Assembly: GCA_007135955.1 (NCBI GenBank)
Contig: SLHW01000001.1
Coordinates: 1 to 28,174, forward strand
Direction: 5' to 3'
From: Candidatus Saccharimonadota bacterium
Lineage (GTDB): Bacteria > Patescibacteriota > Saccharimonadia > Saccharimonadales > SLHW01
Length of the DNA stretch: 28,174 nucleotides
Made by a program: the position numbers and the translations under genes. Below, one piece after another: positions 15,495 to 22,536 of this stretch. Under the pieces are notes generated by a model that was not told where the DNA came from, did no database searches, and was given only the letters and a program-made list of their open reading frames with translations. Positions within the stretch are counted from its first letter, which is position 1. Every line of letters begins with the position of its first letter.

Positions 15495-16712
15495 CTAGTA
15501 GCGTCCTGTTGCAACGAAGTCAAGGGTAGTTGTGTAAATTCCCGGTTCAGTGGTGTTTGACACACCGCCAAGGAACACAAGCACGCCAGTTGACCAGTCA
15601 CCTGCAGTTTTTTGAGCTATTGGACTTCCGTAAGTAGAAGCAGTGTCGGTGTGGAAAGCGAAGGTTGCACCATTGTCATTTATGGCACCTTGACCTTGAA
15701 TTGTTCCATCACAGGCTGCACTGTCATACGGAGCAGTTGCTGTTAGGCCACCGGTTTCTGCTGCACCGGGATCGCTAAAGACACAGAGACCGAATTGCTC
15801 GGTGTTGGCTGTGTAGCCAGCAGCTGTATCACCGATTGCTGCGATAGAAAAGCTTCCTGTTTCTAGAGTTCCACCATTCATGCGAACAGTTGCACCAGCT
15901 GAAGCATTCGTCGTAATGTTAAACATCGCTTCTCGGCTAATCGATGGCAGACTTGAATCAAGTACGCCGTTATCGTTACCAAGTACGACTGGATCAAGTA
16001 ACTGACTACAGTCGGTTTGATCGTTAGCTACTGGGTCACCAGTTGCAATAGCAAAGACACAAAACGTAATACGTTCCTGCACCTTAGCTTCGATGGTGAT
16101 TACCTCTGCGGTACTTAATGCAATACCGCCGGCTTGCTGCGGGTCTTGCGTTAATTCTGGATCATCGGCAGTGGTATAGGCTGTGGCATCAGCGCCATCA
16201 GCGTAGACCATGATACGAGCATAAAACGACTCGTTGACTGCTGAAGGGTTGGTAACGTTTGTTAACGTAAATACCACATCACCTGAAGCACCAGCTATTG
16301 GTGTACCGGTTAGTGTAAAGACGTTATCTGCTGTACCAACTGTGGCAACATTGCTCACTGCCGCAGTAAAACCTGATACGTCTACTAATCCTTGATCGCC
16401 GTCTGCGAATGCATTGCTGGCAATCGCAAATCCAGTTGGCACATCACAAGTTGCATCACCGATGATTGGCGATCCTTCACAGAAGGTAACCACAATACCC
16501 CCGACATCTTGTGTGCCATCGAGGTTAAAATCAACTCGGTAGTTAACACCAGTCGCATCTGCAACTGCAGTCTCCATCCGAATTTCACGATCACCCAACA
16601 ATGTATAAGCGCTTGCAGTTCTATGAGCTAGTAGCGGCACCGCACTCGCAACTAACAGTAAGGCTGCAGCAGCTAACGACGTTGAGCGCCGTAAGTTTTC
16701 TACAAAAACCAT
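15495..16712 (-). CDS. Secreted surface protein, paralogue A
   Basis: A 405-residue exported protein. The signal peptide (about 1-35) ends at TASA, and the mature chain begins YTLLGDREIR, as in the next gene. Shared blocks with the 16840-18081 product include FCEGSPIIGD with a following Cys, NPSAVNESFYARIM, QAGGIALST, QERITFCVFA, FNITTNASAGAT, TEQFG and AGDWSTGVLVFLG. It ends in EPGIYTTTLDFVATGRY. Cysteines occur in apparent pairs, consistent with extracellular disulfides. No sorting signal or membrane anchor is visible after the signal peptide, so attachment may need a partner such as the DUF916-like protein. ATG 16712 has AAAGGAG 8 nt upstream. Function not recognised. Confidence 0.78.
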   Translation of the reverse strand: MVFVENLRRSTSLAAAALLLVASAVPLLAHRTASAYTLLGDREIRMETAVADATGVNYRVDFNLDGTQDVGGIVVTFCEGSPIIGDATCDVPTGFAIASNAFADGDQGLVDVSGFTAAVSNVATVGTADNVFTLTGTPIAGASGDVVFTLTNVTNPSAVNESFYARIMVYADGADATAYTTADDPELTQDPQQAGGIALSTAEVITIEAKVQERITFCVFAIATGDPVANDQTDCSQLLDPVVLGNDNGVLDSSLPSISREAMFNITTNASAGATVRMNGGTLETGSFSIAAIGDTAAGYTANTEQFGLCVFSDPGAAETGGLTATAPYDSAACDGTIQGQGAINDNGATFAFHTDTASTYGSPIAQKTAGDWSTGVLVFLGGVSNTTEPGIYTTTLDFVATGRY

Positions 16713-16839
16713 ACGTAATTCTCCTTTGTATTGGTTCTTTTTATTTTAGTACTAGCACTTACGACGATAGCATAAGCGTGCCGTACTAGCAACTTAATAC
16801 TTCTCTACTTATCCACACCTGTGGAAGGTTGCCTAGGAA
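16713..16839. other. Intergenic spacer between surface paralogues
   Basis: A 127-nt gap. It contains the Shine-Dalgarno of the downstream gene, a possible weak promoter (minus strand TTGCTA, 17 nt, TATCGT) and, at 16809-16817, TTATCCACA, identical to the E. coli DnaA-box consensus and followed by a small TCCACA/TGTGGA inverted repeat. A single box with no AT-rich unwinding region or dnaA/dnaN nearby does not make an origin. Confidence 0.4.
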
Positions 16840-18081
16840 CTAGTAGCGGCCAGTTGCGATGAACTCGAGAGTTGCTTGGTAGATACCTGGCTCGGTAGTT
16901 GTCGAGATAGAGCCTAGAAACACCAGTACACCCGTTGACCAGTCGCCAGCTGTCTTGGTTGCTATAGAGCTACCGTACGTACTGGTGATGATGTCGTTTT
17001 CAAAGGCAAATAATGCGCCGTTATCGTTACCGATACCTTGGCCCTGAGTAGTATCTACACAATTTGCAGGTGTTCCGCCACTATCATAAGGAGCCAGTGG
17101 CGTCAGTCCACCAGGTGCAAACGGACTAGTACCGTCGCTGTAGACACAAAAGCCAAACTGCTCGGTACCAGCACTATATGTCGCAGCGGTATCGCCAATC
17201 TCGTCTATTGAGAATGAGCCGGTACGCAGAGTGTCACCTTTGACGCGAATTGTCGCTCCAGCTGATGCGTTGGTGGTGATGTTGAATTTCGCTTCTTTGC
17301 TAATTGACGGCATACCAGAATCCAGTACACCATTCTCGTCGCCTAGCACGACTGGATCAAGTATCAAACTGCAGTCGTTGTCATCGTAATCAAGTGTAGC
17401 GGTGCCTGCAGCAGCAAAAACGCAAAACGTTATACGCTCCTGCACCTTGGCTTCTATAGTTATGGTTTGTGCGGTGCTGAGCGCGATACCGCCGGCCTGC
17501 TCTGGGTTGTTATTGTTTGCAACGGTGTAACCAGTCGCATTAGCCTGCGTCTCATAGAGCATAATCCGAGCATAAAATGATTCATTGACCGCTGATGGAT
17601 TGGTAACACCTTCTATTGTAAGTACTACAGAATTACCTTGTGCGCCTGATGCGCTCGAGGCACTACTGAGAGTTACTACATTATCGCCGATTCCGCCAGT
17701 TGCTTGTTGGCTAAAGCCACTCGTAAACGTAGATAGGTCTACATCGCTTGGTTCAGTAAAATCTAGTGATGCACTCGCAAGTGTAAAACCACTTGGTACC
17801 GCACAGTCTGGATCGCCAATAATTGGCGATTCATCACAAAAGGCGATGACCAAACCCTCAATGTTAATTGCAGCAGGCAACTCGAAATTCACTAGATAAG
17901 AAACTCCCGTAGCATCAGCTACTGAACTGCTGATACGAATTTCACGATCGCCAAGTAATGTATAAGCACTCGCGGTGTTTGTTAATAAAATTGGTAGCGC
18001 ACTGGACAGCACTAGTACTGCTACGACCAACAAACGAATATGCAAAATCACATAGCGTCTGTAGAAAGATAATCTAAACAT
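16840..18081 (-). CDS. Secreted surface protein, paralogue B
   Basis: A 413-residue exported protein, colinear with the 15495-16712 product and evidently a tandem duplicate. The signal peptide (about 1-39) ends at TASA, then YTLLGDREIR. Differences are concentrated in the N-terminal half (VDLSTFTSGF region) and in small insertions near the C-terminal Cys pair. It ends in EPGIYQATLEFIATGRY. ATG 18081 has AGGA 6 nt upstream within an A-rich leader; a possible promoter (minus strand TTAACA, 16 nt, TATCTT) lies about 60 nt further up, so this gene may head the pair's transcript. Function not recognised. Confidence 0.78.
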   Translation of the reverse strand: MFRLSFYRRYVILHIRLLVVAVLVLSSALPILLTNTASAYTLLGDREIRISSSVADATGVSYLVNFELPAAINIEGLVIAFCDESPIIGDPDCAVPSGFTLASASLDFTEPSDVDLSTFTSGFSQQATGGIGDNVVTLSSASSASGAQGNSVVLTIEGVTNPSAVNESFYARIMLYETQANATGYTVANNNNPEQAGGIALSTAQTITIEAKVQERITFCVFAAAGTATLDYDDNDCSLILDPVVLGDENGVLDSGMPSISKEAKFNITTNASAGATIRVKGDTLRTGSFSIDEIGDTAATYSAGTEQFGFCVYSDGTSPFAPGGLTPLAPYDSGGTPANCVDTTQGQGIGNDNGALFAFENDIITSTYGSSIATKTAGDWSTGVLVFLGSISTTTEPGIYQATLEFIATGRY

Positions 18082-18189
18082 TTTGTTTCCTTTTTTTGTT
18101 TATATCTTTTTATATTTTTGTGTATTTAGTTGTAGTTAAGATAGTAACATTATGCTTATTGTTAATGCAAGGCTTCTGGCATGTTCGCT

Positions 18190-18912
18190 TTAATACTGGC
18201 CAGTTGCTACTAAGACTTGCCGAAACTGATACTGTCCAGAAGGGGTTGCGTTAGATATGTTGAATATATATGAAATCGTATAAAGCGTTACACTGGTGCT
18301 CTGTTCCGAAAAAGCAACTACGTCCCCTTTGTTGTAGAGAAAATTATTTACCTGTGAATAATCGCTTGCCACTTGTCCGAATGAAAACGATCCATCGGGT
18401 TGTTGAATCAGGCCTTCACCAACGCTTGGATCTGAGTTTGCGACAAGATTTATCGCGAATTGCTCAGTGCCTGGCTGAGAAGCTGTAGGTACTTCTGATG
18501 TTGCAAATTGATGCCCACTTGAAACATTAGTTGGCGGGTCAGCATCGGTTGTAACAGAATAGCCGCCTGCCTGCCAGGCCCGAACATAAAACTGTCCTTG
18601 CGCGGTTGTGACTTGGTCAGTACTCAGAAAACCAAGGTCAATATTATTACCAGTTACAACAAACTCAATAAATGGCTCATCGGTTGTCGTAAAGCCAGCA
18701 AATGCCCGAAAGTTATCACTATTTAGCTCACCTATACCGAGCTCACCAAGTGCTGCTCGCGCTTGAAAACTATCTGACTCTAGCCCGGTTTCACCTCCTG
18801 AGCCAAAAAACGTTTGGTCAACTCGATAATTTGGCGACGAAGAAGACTGGGCAAACACAGTAACTGGTACAAAGAGCAGGATAATTGCAAAACCAAATAG
18901 TATAGATTTCAT
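18190..18912 (-). CDS. Secreted surface protein, short member of the family
   Basis: A 240-residue exported protein with a clear signal peptide (MKSILFGFAIILLF, cleavage near VFAQ). The N-terminal region holds a repeated Ser-x-Asn/Ser-Tyr/Phe pattern (SSPNYRVDQTFFGSGGE, ESDSFQARAALGELGIGE, NSDNFRAFAGF). The C-terminal half resembles the product of 14394-15458 (QFAINLVANSDPSVG; YTISYIFNIS) and ends in SGQYQFRQVLVATGQY, the family C-terminal motif. It is the first gene of the minus-strand surface block and is divergent from the plus-strand gene at 19062. No strong Shine-Dalgarno. Function unknown. Confidence 0.72.
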   Translation of the reverse strand: MKSILFGFAIILLFVPVTVFAQSSSSPNYRVDQTFFGSGGETGLESDSFQARAALGELGIGELNSDNFRAFAGFTTTDEPFIEFVVTGNNIDLGFLSTDQVTTAQGQFYVRAWQAGGYSVTTDADPPTNVSSGHQFATSEVPTASQPGTEQFAINLVANSDPSVGEGLIQQPDGSFSFGQVASDYSQVNNFLYNKGDVVAFSEQSTSVTLYTISYIFNISNATPSGQYQFRQVLVATGQY

Positions 18913-19061
18913 GATCTTATTTATCTTTATGTGTCCTGAAGGTTTTATCTTTCATGATACATACGTAGAGTACCATATGCGTTTTGCTTCAAAAAGCTTT
19001 ATCGTATATGCTTATTTGTATATAGTACATAAGTAAGGGATTAAATTCCGCGTGGGCATCT
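18913..19061. promoter_or_regulatory. Divergent intergenic region with outward promoters
   Basis: A 149-nt AT-rich gap between divergently transcribed genes. For the plus strand, TATAGT (19021-19026) with a weak TTTATC (18998-19003) at 17 nt is the best promoter candidate. For the minus strand only weak A/T-rich hexamers such as TAAAGA are seen. No Shine-Dalgarno lies close to either start. Confidence 0.4.
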
Positions 19062-20012
19062 ATGGACGATAAAAAACAATCAGAAAATAATGACCTAAAT
19101 ACTCTTGAAGACCAAGGGACCGCTGTAAATCAAGAAGGTGGAGGCGTAGTCGCTCCGCAAAATCAACCAAAGAAAAAAAGAAAAATTTCAGTAATGGCTC
19201 TCATTTCTCGAGTGAATATTTACCTATTATTTTTCATCTTGGTGGTTGTAGTCGCTGGGCTAATAGTATTTATTGGCTATCAACGTGATCAAGAAGGCTC
19301 AGGGCAAGATCAAATCGGTACCGAACGCCTTACCGCTGAAGAGCTACAAGAACTTGCGCAGAGCGACACTCGTATCGGAGACCCCCAACAGCTACTCACA
19401 GTAGAGTCTAATACTATCTTTACTGGCCAAGTGCTCGTACGGGACAACTTAGATGTCGCCGGTCAAATCAGCGTCGGCGGAAGCTTAAGTTTGCCAGGAA
19501 TTACCGTATCAGGAACCAGTAACTTTGAAGAGATTCAAGCTGAAAGCCTGTCGATTGGCGGCGACACTAATATACAAGGACAACTGACTGTTGATGGCGG
19601 CATAGCTGTTGGCGGAGGCGGTAGTTTCGGTGGAAACCTATCTGCACCTTTAGTAACTGCGGGACAACTGCAACTTGAAGGTGACCTGCAGGTTACTAGA
19701 CATATAGACACTGGAGGGCCCAGCCCATCAGTAAATAGTGGTAACAGGATCGGATCAGGCGGGACTGTATCAATAAGCGGTAGCGATACCGCTGGAACAG
19801 TCACAATTAACCCTGGTGGCGGCGCAGGCAATGGAGCAATCGCAAATATTACATTTGCCAATGCTTTTAATCAAACACCTCACATTGTTGTTACACCGGT
19901 TGGTAGAAGCGTCAGCTATTACATAACGAGGACAACAACTGGGTTTACTATCCACGTAACCCAAAGCCTAAGTAGTGGCAGCTTTGCCTTTGACTACCAC
20001 GCATTTGACTAG
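19062..20012 (+). CDS. Membrane-anchored beta-rich fibre-like protein (tail-fibre-like C-terminus)
   Basis: A 316-residue protein, the only plus-strand gene. A polar cytoplasmic N-terminus ends in a basic KKKRK patch, followed by one membrane helix (about 48-72). The outer part has short Gly/Val-rich repeats (DVAGQISVGGSLSL, LSIGGDTNIQGQLTVDGG, LQLEGDLQV) suggesting a beta-helix, like bactofilins or trimeric phage fibres. The C-terminal 75 residues (GTVTINPGGGAGNG, ITFANAF, PHIVVTPVG, GFTIHV, FAFDYHAFD) look like a small beta-sandwich found at the tips of tail fibres; this is pattern recognition only. It converges on atpC with a 14-nt gap. Probably a surface fibre; function unknown. Confidence 0.75.
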   Translation: MDDKKQSENNDLNTLEDQGTAVNQEGGGVVAPQNQPKKKRKISVMALISRVNIYLLFFILVVVVAGLIVFIGYQRDQEGSGQDQIGTERLTAEELQELAQSDTRIGDPQQLLTVESNTIFTGQVLVRDNLDVAGQISVGGSLSLPGITVSGTSNFEEIQAESLSIGGDTNIQGQLTVDGGIAVGGGGSFGGNLSAPLVTAGQLQLEGDLQVTRHIDTGGPSPSVNSGNRIGSGGTVSISGSDTAGTVTINPGGGAGNGAIANITFANAFNQTPHIVVTPVGRSVSYYITRTTTGFTIHVTQSLSSGSFAFDYHAFD

Positions 20013-20026
20013 AATACTCTACAATT

Positions 20027-20329
20027 TTACACGTCTAAAAAGACAATGACTCGGTTTTCTTTTACGTGCATCACGCCTTGCTGAATGGTGATTTTTTCTT
20101 GTTCGCCGTCAGGTTTTCGAATCACTATATCACCGGCTGCCAAGATAGAAATAAAGTTATAGTGCTTGCCAAGGATATCAAAATCACCAGTATCGTTTTT
20201 AGCTGATATGCTAACAGCCTCGCCATCAAAGTATGTTTTATAGGGTGCGTACACCTTTGCATAGATAATGCTCGTATCTTTTTGAGGTTCGTTAACTTGT
20301 TGGGTGGTTTGTTGAGTGTCTTGAGCCAT
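20027..20329 (-). CDS. atpC: F1 ATP synthase epsilon subunit, beta-sandwich domain only
   Basis: A 100-residue protein. After a Gln/Thr-rich N-terminal extension (about 1-20), residues 22-100 match the epsilon N-terminal beta-sandwich (AKVYAPYKTYFDGEAVSI, GDFDILGKHYNFIS, GVMHVKENRVIVFLD). The C-terminal two-helix domain, which in many bacteria inhibits ATP hydrolysis, is absent (usual length about 130-140). It is the last atp gene, 30 nt after atpD. The ATG has no Shine-Dalgarno; a possible internal leaderless promoter lies at 20340-20367. Position and fold together make the call firm. Confidence 0.87.
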   Translation of the reverse strand: MAQDTQQTTQQVNEPQKDTSIIYAKVYAPYKTYFDGEAVSISAKNDTGDFDILGKHYNFISILAAGDIVIRKPDGEQEKITIQQGVMHVKENRVIVFLDV

Positions 20330-20339
20330 AATTTACGCT

Positions 20340-20367
20340 ACTGTATATTTGCTATCGCCTTAGGCAA
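20340..20367 (-). promoter_or_regulatory. Possible internal leaderless promoter for atpC
   Basis: On the minus strand, TTGCCT (20362-20367), 16 nt, TACAGT (20340-20345), then 10 nt to the atpC ATG. The -35 overlaps the atpD stop. It could allow extra epsilon synthesis, but read-through from atpD is also likely. Confidence 0.35.
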
Positions 20368-21667
20368 TAATTTCTTCGATACTTTTTAGTGTTTCTTCAC
20401 GATTAGAGTAGTCACCGGGCACACCGGTATGTTTGGTCATAACGGTCATATTTTGCGTAAAGTTCTTTATTAGTTTCTTGGCTTTTGCATAATCAGCGCG
20501 GTCGGCCGGTGATAGTTCGTTTTCACCAATAATTGCGATGATACCCTTGAGTGACTCATACTTTTGCAGCAGTGATTGCACCTGAACGCTTAGTACATAA
20601 TGACGGTCGCCAACTACTTCTGGAGTAAGTAAGGATGAAGTTGTTCGACTTAAGTCTACTGCTGGACGAATACCTTGTTCGGCTACTTTTCGGGATAGCA
20701 CTAAAGTTGCGTCAAGCTCATGCTGGATCATCTGCACCGCAGGGTCGGATAAGTCGTCAGCTGGCACGTAGATAGTCTGCACTGAAGTAATTGAACCCCG
20801 TTCGTTCGAGCTAAGTCGGTCTTGTAGAATTTTAATGTCAGAGAATATGGTTGGTTCATAACCGCCTTCGTTGGGTACCTGATCAAGGATAGTAGAAAGC
20901 TCGTTTCGGGCTTGAATAAAGCGGTACATGTTATCTGCAAAGAATAGAATATCTTTGCCTTCTTCATCACGAAACGACTCAGCTAAAGCCACCGATGTAG
21001 TTGCAATGAGCGATCGTTGCACAGGGTTTTCATTCATCTGCGCAAAAAACATGCAAGTATTCTTTAGTAGGTCATTTTCGGTTAACGTATCCCATAGTTC
21101 GTGGCCTTCACGGATACGCTCACCAATCCCAGCAAAAAAGGAAAGTCCGCTACCACTTTGAGCGACGTTATTTATTAGCTCCATCGTCAAAACCGTCTTG
21201 CCAACACCAGCACCACCGATGATGCCAATTTTTCTTCCCTTTACAAATGGTGTAAAGAAATCAATAACCTTGATACCGGTTTCCAAAATCTCTGGTTTAG
21301 CTACCTTAAACTCGCGAGAACGAGCAGGAAGCTTGAGAATGTCCTTATAGACAATGTTTTCGCCGCTTACTGGAGCCAAGCCATCAAGTGGTTCGCCAAG
21401 AGCATCAAGTATGCGACCAATCGTTGCTTCACCAGTAGGAATTTCAATACCACGTCCAGTTCGCTTAACCGGCATACCCTTTTGAATGGTGCGACTACTA
21501 CGAATATTTAGACACATCGCGATACCACCCGCTTCTAAGTGGTCAACCAGCAGCTTCGTATCCTCGCCGTTGTCTACTACGAGTACTTCACCGATACTCG
21601 GTACGTCACCATCAAACTGAGCGCGAACCACTAGGTCTTTCATTGAAATAACTACTCCAGGATTCAT
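20360..21667 (-). CDS. atpD: F1 ATP synthase beta subunit
   Basis: A 435-residue catalytic subunit, somewhat shorter than the usual 460-480. The P-loop is GGAGVGKT, the catalytic glutamate motif is GERIREG (usual GERTREG), and the Walker B region is ILFFADNMYRF. The C-terminal helical region has YAKAKKLIKNFTQNM. It begins close to the beta-barrel domain, so the N-terminus is compact. ATG 21667 overlaps the gamma stop (ATGA) with GGAGG 7 nt upstream. Catalytic residues look intact, so this should be an active catalytic subunit. Confidence 0.97.
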   Translation of the reverse strand: MNPGVVISMKDLVVRAQFDGDVPSIGEVLVVDNGEDTKLLVDHLEAGGIAMCLNIRSSRTIQKGMPVKRTGRGIEIPTGEATIGRILDALGEPLDGLAPVSGENIVYKDILKLPARSREFKVAKPEILETGIKVIDFFTPFVKGRKIGIIGGAGVGKTVLTMELINNVAQSGSGLSFFAGIGERIREGHELWDTLTENDLLKNTCMFFAQMNENPVQRSLIATTSVALAESFRDEEGKDILFFADNMYRFIQARNELSTILDQVPNEGGYEPTIFSDIKILQDRLSSNERGSITSVQTIYVPADDLSDPAVQMIQHELDATLVLSRKVAEQGIRPAVDLSRTTSSLLTPEVVGDRHYVLSVQVQSLLQKYESLKGIIAIIGENELSPADRADYAKAKKLIKNFTQNMTVMTKHTGVPGDYSNREETLKSIEEIIA

Positions 21668-22536
21668 ACATTGGCCTCCGCTCGAGCTTTTTTCATGCCA
21701 TTAATAATCTCTTTGAGTCGCTGATCTTTAATGCCGCGTCGAGAACGATTATACTCTAGTCGTAAATCTCGCTTGGCTTCATCTGCTCGTTCATGCGAAG
21801 CACTCATAGCCCGGAAACGACTAGCGTATTGAGCGAGCTTAGACTCAAGTATCAGCTGGCTAACAGCAATCTGCATCATGGTATTTTCCAGATGATCAAC
21901 AACATCATAAGTGCTCGGCTCAAATATGTAATTTGCTTCAGTAATAATTTCTTTTTCGTCTTCTTCTTGTTCAGCCTGATGACCTCTCTGAGCAACTGCG
22001 CTAGACAATTCGATTTTTCGAACGTCTTGCACCATTAAGCTTACGTATTGCTGATAAAAGACTGTAGTGTTTTGGTATTTTTGTACTTCATTAATAATTG
22101 GTAAGACATTGATGTTTTGGTCTTTTTTTGGTAGCTTATAATACTTTTTGTATGATACGCCTCGTTGAGCTAATTGAATTGCACCATGATGCCCAATCAC
22201 GATAATATCGTTTTTTTCTTTATCGTAATGCTTGAGCAGCTCTTTGATAAGTTTTTGGTCAATATCACCACTGAAACCACCTTCCGCCGTTATGATAATG
22301 AGTAGCTCTTTATCAATAACTTCAGCTTCGATATTACTACGACCGAAGCCAAAAATGGGACTCACCTTTAGCTGTGAATAAATTTCCCAGAGTTCATTAA
22401 AAAACTGAGTGGCCTGCAACACTTGATTTTTAATCTGAGCAATTCGCATGCTAGCGATGCCTTCAAACGCACTGGTAAGCTCAATCAAGGTTCCCATGGC
22501 TAATTCTTCTTTTTCGATTTCTTGCGGACGCCTCAC
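21664..22536 (-). CDS. atpG: F1 ATP synthase gamma subunit
   Basis: A 290-residue central-stalk subunit, divergent but recognisable by place and form: an N-terminal long helix (ELTSAFEGIASMRIAQIKNQV), a Rossmann-like middle (ELLIIITAEGGFSGDI; NDIIVIGHHGA) and a C-terminal helix (SRFRAMSASHERADEAKR, then EYNRSRRG). The motif SRxxAMxxA near the C-terminus is the family's best-conserved part. GTG 22536 overlaps the alpha stop (GTGA) and has GGAG 9 nt upstream; ATG 22497 is an alternative start. It lies between alpha and beta as usual. Confidence 0.92.
   Translation of the reverse strand: MRRPQEIEKEELAMGTLIELTSAFEGIASMRIAQIKNQVLQATQFFNELWEIYSQLKVSPIFGFGRSNIEAEVIDKELLIIITAEGGFSGDIDQKLIKELLKHYDKEKNDIIVIGHHGAIQLAQRGVSYKKYYKLPKKDQNINVLPIINEVQKYQNTTVFYQQYVSLMVQDVRKIELSSAVAQRGHQAEQEEDEKEIITEANYIFEPSTYDVVDHLENTMMQIAVSQLILESKLAQYASRFRAMSASHERADEAKRDLRLEYNRSRRGIKDQRLKEIINGMKKARAEANV

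Noticed and set aside
16809..16817. TTATCCACA as part of a replication origin
   Set aside because: A single consensus DnaA box is possible by chance in a window this size. No second clear box, AT-rich unwinding element, or dnaA/dnaN is nearby.
19535..19861. 108-codon minus-strand open frame opposite the fibre-like gene
   Set aside because: Pro-rich translation is the expected shadow of a Gly-rich gene on the other strand; no start context.
20013..20060. Bidirectional terminator between the convergent genes at 20012 and 20027
   Set aside because: Only a 4-bp GTCT/AGAC stem is visible and it lies inside atpC, with no T-tract in the right place.
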